Shown here: positions 42,584 to 51,038 of the stretch, piece by piece | Numbering within the stretch: position 1 is the stretch's first letter | Layout: the number at the start of each line of letters is the position of its first letter | Assembly (NCBI RefSeq): GCF_003032475.1 | Contig: NZ_CP028369.1 | Span: 7,192,001-7,256,000, forward strand | Source: Streptomyces sp. P3 | GTDB taxonomy: Bacteria > Actinomycetota > Actinomycetes > Streptomycetales > Streptomycetaceae | DNA: 64,000 bases | Reading direction: 5' to 3' | The notes under the pieces: model-generated | The model's database searches: none | What the model was told of the DNA's origin: nothing | Seen by the model: only the letters and a program-made list of their open reading frames with translations | Made by a program: the position numbers and the translations under genes

Positions 42584-44118
42584 CCGGTCACCGCCGGGGC
42601 GGTGATGACCTGCCGGTGGGCGGCGAACATCTCCGCCATCAGCTCGGCCAGGACCGTGCCGTGGGCGTGCTCGATCAGCAGGGCGACATCCAGGTCGCGG
42701 AACGGCTCCAGGTACGTGTCGATCGTGGTGGACACGTCCGCATGCCCCAAAAGGGTCTGCACCAGGTGCCAGGTGTCGCCGAACTGGGCCCGGAAGTCCC
42801 GCAGTTCCTCGCCGTCCAGATGGGCGAAGCGGCGTTCATAGAGCAGCCGCCCGACCGAGAACCAGCGCAGAGCCATCGAATGGCGCAGCATGTGAGCGGT
42901 TGCCGCCACCCCTTCCAGCCCGGAGCGGGCCACCCGCTCGTTGGCGGTGTCGAAGGTGTGCTGCCACCCGCGCGGAGCCCGGGGCAGCCCATCCTCGTTC
43001 AGCCACAAGACCGCCGGAGCCAGCCCCGCCGGGGTGTCGAGGAAGATCCGCCTGCGGACCTGCGGCGTCAGCGCGTCCAGCGACACCCGCATCAGCGATC
43101 CCGTGCCGTCGACCAGCTGCAGCCGCCGCTGGCCCAGCACCCGGTGCAGCACCAGGACCTCGGACAGCCGCTCGTAGCGGCCGGCCCGCTGGGCGCGGCG
43201 TACCGCTGCAGCTCGCTCGCCCTCGCAGTAGCCGAGCGCGTCGGCCAGCACCGTGCGCGGCATCCAATAGCGCCGCCCCCGGCCGCCCTTCGCGCACGCC
43301 GACGCCAGCCGGCACGTGGAGTAGTTCCTGCTGACGCTCTCGCCGGGCAGTTCCAGCATCAAGGTGCTGGCCCACTCCGTCAGCCGCAGCCCGGTGCCGT
43401 AGAGGCCGTCCGTGAACGTGCAGTCCCGCTGACTGTTACGGCCCCGCCACCTCGACACCTCCCGGCCCTCACGGTCCAGGCCCCGCAGCCCCACATCCCG
43501 CCACAAGGCGTAGCCGCCCGGATCGAACCACTTCACGTCCCGGTCGCGCACCACATGCGGTGCGGCCTCGAAACCGGCAGTACCCGTGTAGGACGAACCC
43601 CGCTGGTGCACCAGCCGGATCACCGGATTACGTACTCCGAAACTGGGAGCGGCCCAGTCGTAGAAGGCGTTGATCGCGTCCAGGTTGTCCGACACGGTCC
43701 CACCGGCCACCCGCTCCGGGTTCGACTCGTCCGTCATCCGCCAGAACTTGAAGCCCTCGACGTCCTCCGTGCTGGCGGAGTCCCAGCGGCCCCCCACCGC
43801 GTCGAGGAAGCCCAGCCACGTGCACAGCGCGTACCCGTACTTCTCCCGGGTCCCCGCTGACCGGTTCCGCATCCGCAACGACCCGAAGAACGCATTGACC
43901 TCGGAAATGACCCGCCCGTCGGAATTGATCAGGAATTCCTGACCCGTGCGAGTCCCGTGGTCATCCGCGAGTTCCCGCAAGCTCGGCAGACCGGCCAGCA
44001 CTGGGTCGGAGGCGTACCACGGCACCAGCCGGTCGGGCTCGCAGCGGCGCAGGTACCAGACCCCGAAGCGGGACCTGAAGCCCCGCAGTTGATCGCTCAT
44101 GGCCCGGAACAGAACCAT
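42580..44118 (-). CDS. Tyrosine recombinase, first gene of the module (GinA-like)
   Basis: This 512-residue site-specific recombinase has complete catalytic residues: Arg in YGTGLRLTEWAS, His-x-x-Arg in HMLRHSMAL, and His/Tyr in LLGHADVSTTIDTYLEPF. A core-binding N-terminal domain (about 75-170) precedes them. The start is ATG 44118, or ATG 44100 six codons later. It leads the four-gene string. The 53 bp between it and the next gene upstream should hold the promoter and perhaps one end of the island. Confidence 0.85.
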   Translation of the reverse strand: MVLFRAMSDQLRGFRSRFGVWYLRRCEPDRLVPWYASDPVLAGLPSLRELADDHGTRTGQEFLINSDGRVISEVNAFFGSLRMRNRSAGTREKYGYALCTWLGFLDAVGGRWDSASTEDVEGFKFWRMTDESNPERVAGGTVSDNLDAINAFYDWAAPSFGVRNPVIRLVHQRGSSYTGTAGFEAAPHVVRDRDVKWFDPGGYALWRDVGLRGLDREGREVSRWRGRNSQRDCTFTDGLYGTGLRLTEWASTLMLELPGESVSRNYSTCRLASACAKGGRGRRYWMPRTVLADALGYCEGERAAAVRRAQRAGRYERLSEVLVLHRVLGQRRLQLVDGTGSLMRVSLDALTPQVRRRIFLDTPAGLAPAVLWLNEDGLPRAPRGWQHTFDTANERVARSGLEGVAATAHMLRHSMALRWFSVGRLLYERRFAHLDGEELRDFRAQFGDTWHLVQTLLGHADVSTTIDTYLEPFRDLDVALLIEHAHGTVLAELMAEMFAAHRQVITAPAVTG

Positions 44119-44171
44119 GCCCTACCGCTGCAGACCGCATGCAACACGCTGAACTCGGTACAGACCCAATC

Positions 44172-45137
44172 CTAGTGAAATTGCCCGGAAGGCAGGGAGT
44201 TCGGAAATGATTGGTCCTGGGGGTGAGGAGGGTGGTGGGGGCTCGGTTCGGCGGCGAGGCGGGCGATGCGGTCGCTGATGAGCGCGGGGTGGCGGATGGG
44301 CAGCGCGTGCGTGGTGCGGGGGAGGATCTCCAGGCGGGCGGCAGGGAGTTGGGCGGCTAGCTGCTTGGTGTGGGCGGCGGGGATGTGCCGGTCGTCCGCG
44401 CCGGCCATCAGCAGCAGCCGCTCGCCGAACTGGTTGAGCACGGTGGCGTCGCGCGGCTGGTAGCGGCGCAGGCACTGCCACAGGTCGGCGAGATCGCGGG
44501 TGTGGGTGTGGCGGATGCCGTGGCGGCACCGCGGTGGCCCGTCGGCCGGCCGGTCGGGGTGGGGCGCGAGGCTGTAGGGGTGTGTGGTGGGCAGCCGGCG
44601 CCGCAGGAAGTCCACCGTGCGGGGCGCCCGGGTGCAGGCCAGAGCGGCGAGGCTGCGTCCGGCGGCCAGGAGCCAGGCGCGCGGGTCGCGTCCGGGCAGC
44701 ACGGTCGCACCGCGTGCGGAGGCCGACAGCAGCACCATGCCCCAGATGCGGGCCTGGTGTTGGGGGTGCAGGGCGGAGAGCTCCTGCAGGACGAGGGCGC
44801 CCAGGGAATGGCCGGCAAGCACGAGCGGCCCGGCGGGGACGACGTGGGTCAGGATCTGGTGCAGGTCGTCGGCGAGCTGCCGGATCGTCAGCGGTGCCTG
44901 GCCGCACGGGGTGTGACCGTGCGCGCGCTGGTCGTAGCGCACGACGGTCAGGCCCAGGCTGGTCAGGTGCCGGGCGTGGACGCGCCACAGGTCCGCGGTG
45001 ACGGACGCGCCGTGCACCAGCACGACCGTCGCGCCGCCGGGACACGGGCGCGCAGGGGTGTCGCGGTAGGCGGACAGGCGCGTGCCGTCCGCGGCGGAGA
45101 CCGACAACACCTCGGTGGCAAAAGGCGGGTTGCGCAC
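44172..45137 (-). CDS. Alpha/beta-fold hydrolase
   Basis: This 321-residue hydrolase has the oxyanion-hole strand VVLVHGASV, the nucleophile elbow LAGHSLGAL (Ser in GHSLG), an acidic residue in LLLMAGADDRHIP, and the catalytic His in RTTHALPIRHP. The fold covers esterases, lipases and C-C hydrolases; the substrate is unknown. GTG 45137 has GGAAG 8 bases upstream; a longer frame to 45224 is less protein-like. It lies directly outside the recombinase module and could be cargo. Confidence 0.85.
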   Translation of the reverse strand: MRNPPFATEVLSVSAADGTRLSAYRDTPARPCPGGATVVLVHGASVTADLWRVHARHLTSLGLTVVRYDQRAHGHTPCGQAPLTIRQLADDLHQILTHVVPAGPLVLAGHSLGALVLQELSALHPQHQARIWGMVLLSASARGATVLPGRDPRAWLLAAGRSLAALACTRAPRTVDFLRRRLPTTHPYSLAPHPDRPADGPPRCRHGIRHTHTRDLADLWQCLRRYQPRDATVLNQFGERLLLMAGADDRHIPAAHTKQLAAQLPAARLEILPRTTHALPIRHPALISDRIARLAAEPSPHHPPHPQDQSFPNSLPSGQFH

Positions 45138-45485
45138 AGGTAGGACTTCCAAAGGGGGGATCAGTCGGGGGCAGCCGTTCGCCGTCCGGGCCGGGTTGGT
45201 GGAATTGGCCGTTCGGCACCTCACTGCGCTTGCCGCCGTACAGGGGGCGGGCGGATATCGGGGAGGCGACGCCCAGCGGCCGGGCGGGAAAGTCAGCGGC
45301 GTGATCGTGTGGGGTTGGCAAGGCGCAGGTGCGCCCGCGTTCGGGCCACGGGTACAGCGCTGACCGATGACCGGGGGCGGCGCGGGCAGCTTGAGTTCGG
45401 GGGCCGGCCGCCGCAGAGCGAATGGTCAAAAAGGGCAGGCCGCGCTTGCGCATGGTGCAGTGCTCCGGGTGGAAGCGGGTGGTGG
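45138..45485. other. 348-bp gap without a gene
   Basis: No frame on either strand looks like a protein. It separates the alpha/beta hydrolase from the conjugative-element genes and may hold the hydrolase promoter. No repeat or hairpin was obvious. Confidence 0.5.
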
Positions 45486-46085
45486 TCAGCGGCTGCGCCG
45501 CTGGACCTGTGTGATGGGCGGCGGTGCGGGGGCGGCACCGGGACGGGACGATGCCGGTGGGATGTCCTGCGGGGTCGCGATGCCGAGGCCGATGCGCACG
45601 CTGATGCCGTCGGCGTAGAGGTGGGCCTCGGCGCGGACAACGGCACTGAGTACGTCGCGATCACCGAGTCCGGGTGGCAGTGCGTACTGCTGCTTCGCCT
45701 CCGCTGGTATGAAGCCGTGCTGGGCGAGAACGGCGTCGGCCTGGCCCGTGGCCGCGGTCGCCGTGACCGCGTGGTCGGTGAAGCGGATGGCCACGTCGGG
45801 CTCGCGTGACGGGGTTGCACCGTCCTGGCGCGTGGTCCAGGCGAGGTCGACGAGGTCGTGGGTGTGGGCCAGGAGCCCGTACATCGCGATTCCGGCGCGC
45901 TCGTGCGCGTCCTGCGCGGTGCCCGGTGGCAGCAGGTAGAGCGTGCGGCCGAGGTGTTCGCGGGTGAGGAATCCGGCATCGGTCAGCAGCCGGTCGGTGT
46001 CGCGGATGCGGCGGTTGAGGACGACGAAGGTGTGCCCGTCGTCGGTGGACCCGATGAACACATCGGGGATGTCCAGAAGAGACAA
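45486..46085 (-). CDS. Hypothetical protein of the conjugative element
   Basis: The 199-residue product has two similar halves with the pattern TDRLLTDAGFLTREHLGRTLYLLPPG and ADAVLAQHGFIPAEAKQQYALPPG. This suggests a duplicated small fold in which a LxxxGF helix precedes a strand ending in LPPG. The C-terminus is Pro-rich. The start is TTG 46085. I do not recognise the family. The same LxxxGF-type repeat recurs in other proteins of this block (for example 56137-56895), so they may share an origin. Confidence 0.6.
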   Translation of the reverse strand: MSLLDIPDVFIGSTDDGHTFVVLNRRIRDTDRLLTDAGFLTREHLGRTLYLLPPGTAQDAHERAGIAMYGLLAHTHDLVDLAWTTRQDGATPSREPDVAIRFTDHAVTATAATGQADAVLAQHGFIPAEAKQQYALPPGLGDRDVLSAVVRAEAHLYADGISVRIGLGIATPQDIPPASSRPGAAPAPPPITQVQRRSR

Positions 46086-46219
46086 GGTGGTCCAGGGGTT
46101 TTCGGTGGGCGGTATGCCGGGCGGCGGGTGGCGGGGTGATGATCCGATACGGCTTCCTGTGCCCTTAGCTCCGTACTTCGGGGGCTAGCGGGGACGGATT
46201 GGCTGGGAACGCAGGGTGT

Positions 46220-46615
46220 TCAGCGGCGGGGTGCGCAGCGTGGTGTGGGCTTCGCGTCCGGGGATTGCGCGGCGGCCCGGCCCTGGTCGCCGATCAGCTG
46301 AGGCAGAGTCTGGGTGACGGTGACGGTGACGGTGACAGTGACGATGGCCTTGATCGCGGTCTGCCGAGTGAACTGCGCCTTCCAGAACGGCTCGTGCTGG
46401 GCGACTGATCACCACTGCCCTCTGGTGCGGCGGGAGGTGAAGCTCACGAACAGGGTGCCCTCGGGGCTGCTGACAGTCCGCTCACACTCGTGCTCGTTCG
46501 GCCAGCCGAAGAGGCGGATCAGCGGGTGGATCGCGTTGGCGAGCCGGTCGGTCCCAGCGCCCGCCAGATGGCGAGGGGAGACCAGGACGCGATCCTGGGG
46601 CGCGAAGTGCGTCAC
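46220..46615 (-). pseudogene. DUF317 gene interrupted by an in-frame TGA
   Basis: A GTG at 46615 starts a single DUF317 domain (VLVSPRHLAGAGT, LFVSFTSRRTRGQW). A TGA at 46411-46409 stops it, but the same frame goes on with clear DUF317 sequence (SVAQHEPFWKAQFTRQTAIKAI, LPQLIGDQG) to a stop at 46220. Only an extra TGA codon between Trp and Ser breaks the gene. The second half also has an expanded Val-Thr run encoded by GGTGAC repeats (46313-46342, plus strand). The GTG overlaps the stop of the upstream gene. Confidence 0.72.
46313..46342. repeat. Tandem hexamer repeat
   Basis: Four GGTGAC units and one AGTGAC unit in a row. Read on the minus strand they add alternating Val-Thr to the interrupted DUF317 frame. 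The run is in frame and could change length by slippage. Confidence 0.75.
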
Positions 46616-47460
46616 CGGTGCGCTCCCTGCACCGCAGGAGTCCTGGGGACGGCTTTCGCGGGGGTAGTAGCAGTGGCTGCGGGGCGCGGCTTGACCAGAG
46701 CCTGCCGCCCGTGCTCGGTGACGGTGATCTTCTGCCCGTGGACCAGGGAGGTGCTGGTGTCCCAGTCGACGAGCCCGCGCTTGTTCAGGGCCCGGAAGGT
46801 GGCGATCGAGATGCGGGTGCCGTCGGCGGCGGTGACACGGGTCATACCCAGCCCCCGCTGCGAACTCTCATACAGCCGCCCTCCGCCGAGGGCGAGTGCC
46901 TTGAGGGCGTCGTACTGGGCGCTGGTCAGCGGAGGGCCGGCAGATCGCTGCGCGGTAGCCGCTCCCTCCCGTGTGGCGGCGAGGTCGCGGGTGATGCCGG
47001 TGGCGACGTAGTGGCACCCGGTCGCACTCAGGTCGAGCTGGTGGGCGGCGTCAGCGAGGTGGCCGGTCATCTTCGGGATGGCCTCGGCGTGGCGAGCGGT
47101 GCGCACCGACGCGTCGTCAGCCGGATAGCCGGGGAACGGCGCCCCTTCATAAAAATTGGCGTGCAGCGCGCTGGCGAGGTCGTTGCCGGCCAGGGAGGAG
47201 GCGACCACGACCGAGGCCAGGCACTCCAGGCTCGCGCGGCTGCCGGCGACGCTGGTGTACGTGCTGGAGTCGAGCGCGCCTAGGCGGACGAGGACGGTGG
47301 CCGTCAGGTCCTGGGTCATGAGCAGGAGCGGGCTGATCTGGCGCAGCGCGTCGGTGCCGGGGGTGTAGGAGACGTCCCGAACGCGAGCGTGCAGGGTCTC
47401 GAAGTCGCTTGCCAGAGTGCGGAGTTGTTGTGCGTGTTCTGCCAGGTCGAGCAGGGGCAT
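46612..47460 (-). CDS. Hypothetical protein with C-terminal winged-helix-like region
   Basis: The 282-residue product has a helical N-terminal domain of about 190 residues (LRTLASDFETLHARVRDV, ASLECLASVVVASSLAG). A shorter C-terminal part (LTSAQYDALKALALGGGRLY, FRALNKRGLVDWDTS, ITVTEHGRQAL) has the layout of a winged helix-turn-helix. It may bind DNA within the element. ATG 47460; the stop overlaps the start of the DUF317 pseudogene. Function unknown. Confidence 0.62.
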   Translation of the reverse strand: MPLLDLAEHAQQLRTLASDFETLHARVRDVSYTPGTDALRQISPLLLMTQDLTATVLVRLGALDSSTYTSVAGSRASLECLASVVVASSLAGNDLASALHANFYEGAPFPGYPADDASVRTARHAEAIPKMTGHLADAAHQLDLSATGCHYVATGITRDLAATREGAATAQRSAGPPLTSAQYDALKALALGGGRLYESSQRGLGMTRVTAADGTRISIATFRALNKRGLVDWDTSTSLVHGQKITVTEHGRQALVKPRPAATATTPAKAVPRTPAVQGAHR

Positions 47461-47486
47461 GGGGTGGTGTGGCTCCGGAGGGTCGG

Positions 47487-48245
47487 TCAGCGGCTTCGGG
47501 TGGCCGTCGTCGCGGCGGTGGGGGCGGGCGCGGGTGTCGTGCCGGGTGGCCTGGCGGTGATCGGGCGGCTGATGGCGGCGGCCAGGGCGGTGGTGCCGGC
47601 GGCGGTGAGACGGACTCGGTCTTGAAGCGGTCCGCCCGTGTAGGCGGAGGACGCGGAGTTCGGGACGCGCTCGGCCAGAGCGTTCGCCTCCAGCGACCGC
47701 AGTGTGCCGATGAGCACGCGCTCGTCGCGGTAGTGGACGTACTGCCGTCCCAGGGAGCGGGTGGCCACGACGTGCCCGCAGGCGATCTCCCACAGGGCGG
47801 TGCGCTGCGTGGCGGTCAACTGGTGGTCTGGAGCATCGGTGGTGCTCCAGCGTCGGCGTCGGATTTCGCGGGCGATGCTGTCGGCGCAGCTCATGGCGGC
47901 TTCGGGGGCCAGGGCGGTCAGGGTGCGCGCCATGGGAAGGCGGTGGTCCGTGGAGGCGCTGCTCAGGAAGGCGAGCTGCTGGAGCCGGACCACCGCGTCC
48001 GACAGCTCGTGACTTTCGTAGAGGCGTTCGTCGGTGACCGCTTTGATGGCGGTGCGGGTCGCGGAGGCGAGTCGCTGGGCGGAGGCGACGTGGGCGTCGG
48101 GCTCGGATTGCGGTCCGGCTCGCAGGAGGCGGTCGAGCGTGTCGTTGTGCTGCACGTACTGGTCTGCGAGCAGCATGAGCCGTTCAACCGGCGTCGGTGG
48201 CGGGGCCACTGCAAAGAGAAGGCCATCGGTGGGCGGTGTCGTCAT
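47487..48245 (-). CDS. Hypothetical protein with C-terminal winged-helix-like region
   Basis: The 252-residue product is built like its downstream neighbour. A helical N-terminal half (LADQYVQHNDTLDRLLRAG, ATRTAIKAVTDERLYES) is followed by a winged-helix-like segment (LTATQRTALWEIACGHV, IGTLRSLEANALAERV, VRLTAAGTTALAAA). The two may be paralogues. ATG 48245 overlaps the stop of the preceding gene (ATGA). The low-complexity Ala/Pro/Thr tail is typical of this block. Confidence 0.62.
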   Translation of the reverse strand: MTTPPTDGLLFAVAPPPTPVERLMLLADQYVQHNDTLDRLLRAGPQSEPDAHVASAQRLASATRTAIKAVTDERLYESHELSDAVVRLQQLAFLSSASTDHRLPMARTLTALAPEAAMSCADSIAREIRRRRWSTTDAPDHQLTATQRTALWEIACGHVVATRSLGRQYVHYRDERVLIGTLRSLEANALAERVPNSASSAYTGGPLQDRVRLTAAGTTALAAAISRPITARPPGTTPAPAPTAATTATRSR

Positions 48246-48751
48246 GCGCGGCGCCGGATAGCCGGGGCGGGCAACGGGGCTGGGGTGGGTGCGCTCGCAG
48301 CAGCGGGGGTCCGCGGTACCTCCAGCGCGGTGCGGGCTGCTGCCAGGGCCCGCCTGGCGTCGTCGAGGTGGATCCGCAGGCGGCTGTGGTGGTCCAGCGA
48401 GTCGAGCTTTTGCTGGAGCGTGTCCTGCGCCGTGGTGGTGAGGGTGATGAGCGGGGCGAGGGCCTGGGTGTAGTGGGCGATGGCCCGCCCGACGTGGCCG
48501 GCGCTCTCGCCGAGGGGCTCGGCGGGCGGGAGGCCGGCGGTGTTCGGGGCGAGCTGATACTCGACGTCAGCGGCCATGCGGGCAGCGAGGTGGCACAGGA
48601 GGTCGATGTGCCGCGTGGCGTTCAACAGGCCGGTGCCGTCCACGGTGATGTGGTGGTCGCGGATGTCCGCGGTCACGGCGTCTACGGCTTGGCGCGGGGA
48701 CATCTCGTCGAGGTCGGTGGGTTCGTAAGTATGCAGGGCGTCTCCAGACAT
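48242..48751 (-). CDS. Hypothetical helical protein
   Basis: The 169-residue mostly alpha-helical product (YTQALAPLITLTTTAQDTL, LDDARRALAAARTALEV) has a Pro/Ala-rich basic tail. No family recognised. ATG 48751 lies 6 bp after the frameshifted stop of the XF1762-like gene. A GTG at 48772 is possible but overlaps that gene more. Confidence 0.6.
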   Translation of the reverse strand: MSGDALHTYEPTDLDEMSPRQAVDAVTADIRDHHITVDGTGLLNATRHIDLLCHLAARMAADVEYQLAPNTAGLPPAEPLGESAGHVGRAIAHYTQALAPLITLTTTAQDTLQQKLDSLDHHSRLRIHLDDARRALAAARTALEVPRTPAAASAPTPAPLPAPAIRRRA

Positions 48752-48756
48752 GTGTG

Positions 48757-49211
48757 TCAGGGGGCTTGCCACAGGAAGCGGGCGATGTGGTCATTGCCGT
48801 GGCCCGCCCGGGGCCGGGAGGGGGTGTGCCATCCGGCCCGGGGCGGCTAGCGATCAGGTGCCATCCCGCGCCGCGCAGGGACGCGCCGCTCTCGCCCGCC
48901 TGGGTAAAGGTGATCAGGCGCTGGTAACCGAGGGCTTTCGCCGCGCGCCACGATGCTCCGTACAGCAGGGAGTTGGCGTTGCGAGCGCCGTCGCTGGCGG
49001 TCCGGGTGACTTCGAGGGTGGTGCCGTCATCGAGGTGGCGGGCAACCGGCCGGCCGACGATGGCCACGGCGTGCAGCGTGCCGGTCTCGTCGGCGGCGCC
49101 GGCGGCGAAGATCTGACCTGCGGGCGGCGGGTGGTGGCGGTGCCAGGCGCGCACGAAGTCCTTCACCGCACGTGAGCGCACCGGCACCAGATGCAGCCGG
49201 ACGGCCCTCAC
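48757..49211 (-). pseudogene. XF1762/GNAT-like protein gene with a frameshift near the 3' end
   Basis: The GTG at 49211 overlaps the coupling-protein stop (GTGA). The product begins RAVRLHLVPVRSRAVKDFVRAWHRHHP and contains GRPVARHLDDG, ARNANSLLYGASWRAAK and LGASLRGAGWHLI-like segments of an N-acetyltransferase-fold family. After LIASRP the frame is wrong. The expected ending (RAGWHTPSRPRAGHGNDHIARFLWQAP) lies in another frame and stops at 48757, so about one base is missing near 48840. As written the protein would run about 60 residues into the next gene. A sequencing error is possible. Confidence 0.65.
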
Positions 49212-51001
49212 ACGGCCTTCCCGAAGTCGGACTGCGTCGGCGCGTGCTTCGCCACGGCGCGGGCGGTGATCGCCTTCGACGCGCGGGCGGACGCTGCGGA
49301 CAGCTCCTCCGCTCCGGGCTCCAGGTACCACGGGCGCAGGTCCAGCATGGCGGCCCGCAGACCGGTGGCGAAGCAGAGCGCGGTGCCCTTGGGGAGGGCG
49401 CGGATGGCGTCGGCGGGCAGGATTCGTTCCTGCCGCATGCTGACCGAGGTCGACTTGCCGGACTCCGAGTGCGAGGTGGAGGTCGTCTCGACGTCGTGGT
49501 CGCCGATCAAACGGCTGAGCTTGTCCGCGAAGTCCGGGTCGTCGATCCCGGAGCCGATGACCTTGACGGTCGAGGCGGACCACATGGCGTCCATTCCGGC
49601 GTCCGACCACACTTTCTGGCCCTGGCGGTAGGACTGCAGGATCGTGATCGGGATGATGCCGCGCGACCCGAGGTGCGAGTACAGGTCCGGCAGATCCGAG
49701 ATCTTGCAGACGTTGGCGGCCTCGTCGAGGATCGCGAGCATGGGCGGGTCGAGCCGTCCGCCGGCGCGTTCGGCCTGCGCGGTCGCGGCCCGCATCACCG
49801 AGTCTGCGCACGCGGCGATCAGCGCCGAGGCGCCGCCGCCGCCGTCCTTGCTGAGCAGGAAGAGCGTGTCGGTGGAGGTTACGAACGCGGATGGTTTGAA
49901 CTCGGCGGTGTCCTTCTGCGGGGTGACCCATGCGGCGATCTCGCTGTTCAGCAGCGCGGCGGCGTACTGGCGGGCGGTCTCGTAGATGCCGTCCCTGGTT
50001 TCCGGCGGTCCCTCCACGGTGCCCTTGAGCTGGGCGGCGACGGCGGCGAATTGGTGGTCGCGGAGGATGTCGAGCGGGGTGCGGTCGGCGGGGAAGGCCA
50101 GCCACTGCATGACGTCGGTGATCGGCCGCTCGTCGAGGGCCGCGGCGAGGAAGAGCTGGGCGAGGATGTTGGATCCGGCCTTGGACCAGAAGTCGCCCTG
50201 CTGGCTCGCGTCCACCGAGGCGGCGAGGAAGTGGCCGGCCAACCGCCCGGCGCCGTCCAGGGTTTTGGCGTCCGCCAAGGGGTTCCACCACATCTCGCGT
50301 GCGGCGTGCGCGATCTGCTGCGGGTCCATCGACCACACCTGTCCGACGCGGGCGCGGGCGTCGTAGGTGGCGGTGAAGGCGTCGCCGGCGGCTTTGTTCG
50401 AGGTCAGCAGGACCGGGCCGGGCGCGGCGAGAATGGAGGGGATCGCGAGGCTGGTGGTCTTGCCCGAGCGGGGCGCCATGATGGCGACGGCCACGTCCTC
50501 GTAGCCCATGCGCACCTCGTGCTTGGTGCCCTGCAGGTTGCCGAGCAGGATGCCGGTGTCGCGGGCCTCGATGTGCTTGGCGTCCTTCAGGCTCGGGCGC
50601 AGAGAGCGGGCCTTGTCGGTGATCGCCTTGGCCATCAGCGGCTCGATATCCCGGGCCTTGGCCATGCCGGTGATCTTCTTCTTCCGGCCGCCGCTGCGGT
50701 TTTTGTGCCGGGCCCACAGGACGCCCACCCCCACTCCGAGGGCCAGGAGCAGGACAACAGGGACGACGCGGGCACCGATCAGCAGGGATGTCTCTCCCGT
50801 TTTGGGCCACAGCTGATCGGGGTGGAGCAGGGCGCTGGTCGGCTGGTAGGGGGCCCAGTCGGCGCCGGTGAGGTAGGCGGTGACGTTGCCGGACAGCCAG
50901 GCGAGGTGGGAGAGGGGGACGACGACGGCGAGTACGCCGATCAGGAGGCGCAGGACGAGGTCGTACCCGTCCGTGTTGCTGTTGGAGGAGGAAGGGGGCA
51001 A
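49208..51001 (-). CDS. VirD4/TraG-type conjugative coupling protein
   Basis: This 597-residue ATPase should pump or hand over DNA at the membrane during conjugation. Two transmembrane helices lie near 14-40 and 73-97, followed by a basic segment (KNRSGGRKKK) on the cytosolic side. Walker A is IMAPRSGKTTS (about 174-184) and Walker B is MLAILDEA. The TraM-recognition-type all-alpha region lies around FLAAALDERPITDVMQWL. The start is TTG 51001, the first in-frame possibility after a TAG. It anchors the interpretation of the 45-64 kb block as a transfer region. Streptomyces plasmids often use TraB instead, so this is a different, T4SS-like type. Confidence 0.85.
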   Translation of the reverse strand: MPPSSSNSNTDGYDLVLRLLIGVLAVVVPLSHLAWLSGNVTAYLTGADWAPYQPTSALLHPDQLWPKTGETSLLIGARVVPVVLLLALGVGVGVLWARHKNRSGGRKKKITGMAKARDIEPLMAKAITDKARSLRPSLKDAKHIEARDTGILLGNLQGTKHEVRMGYEDVAVAIMAPRSGKTTSLAIPSILAAPGPVLLTSNKAAGDAFTATYDARARVGQVWSMDPQQIAHAAREMWWNPLADAKTLDGAGRLAGHFLAASVDASQQGDFWSKAGSNILAQLFLAAALDERPITDVMQWLAFPADRTPLDILRDHQFAAVAAQLKGTVEGPPETRDGIYETARQYAAALLNSEIAAWVTPQKDTAEFKPSAFVTSTDTLFLLSKDGGGGASALIAACADSVMRAATAQAERAGGRLDPPMLAILDEAANVCKISDLPDLYSHLGSRGIIPITILQSYRQGQKVWSDAGMDAMWSASTVKVIGSGIDDPDFADKLSRLIGDHDVETTSTSHSESGKSTSVSMRQERILPADAIRALPKGTALCFATGLRAAMLDLRPWYLEPGAEELSAASARASKAITARAVAKHAPTQSDFGKAV

Positions 51002-51038
51002 GGGCTACGTGCTTCCGGGCGGGGGCGGGGCGGAGGGA

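Larger units (their letters stand above)
38185..44118 (-). mobile_element. GInt-type integrase module (ginABCD-like)
   Basis: There are three large recombinase genes and one small helper in a tightly overlapping minus-strand string. This is the architecture known for GInt genomic islands and related to Tn554. The ends of the mobile unit were not identified. The module sits between parts of a conjugative element (TraG-like and DUF317 genes on one side; DUF317, DnaB-N and methylase genes on the other), so it either inserted there or mobilises one side as cargo. Confidence 0.68.

Noticed and set aside
49212..50810. Upstream part of a 747-codon minus-strand frame
   Set aside because: It overlaps the coupling-protein gene in another frame and is Arg/Pro-rich noise. 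Only its last section, from 49211, is a real gene.
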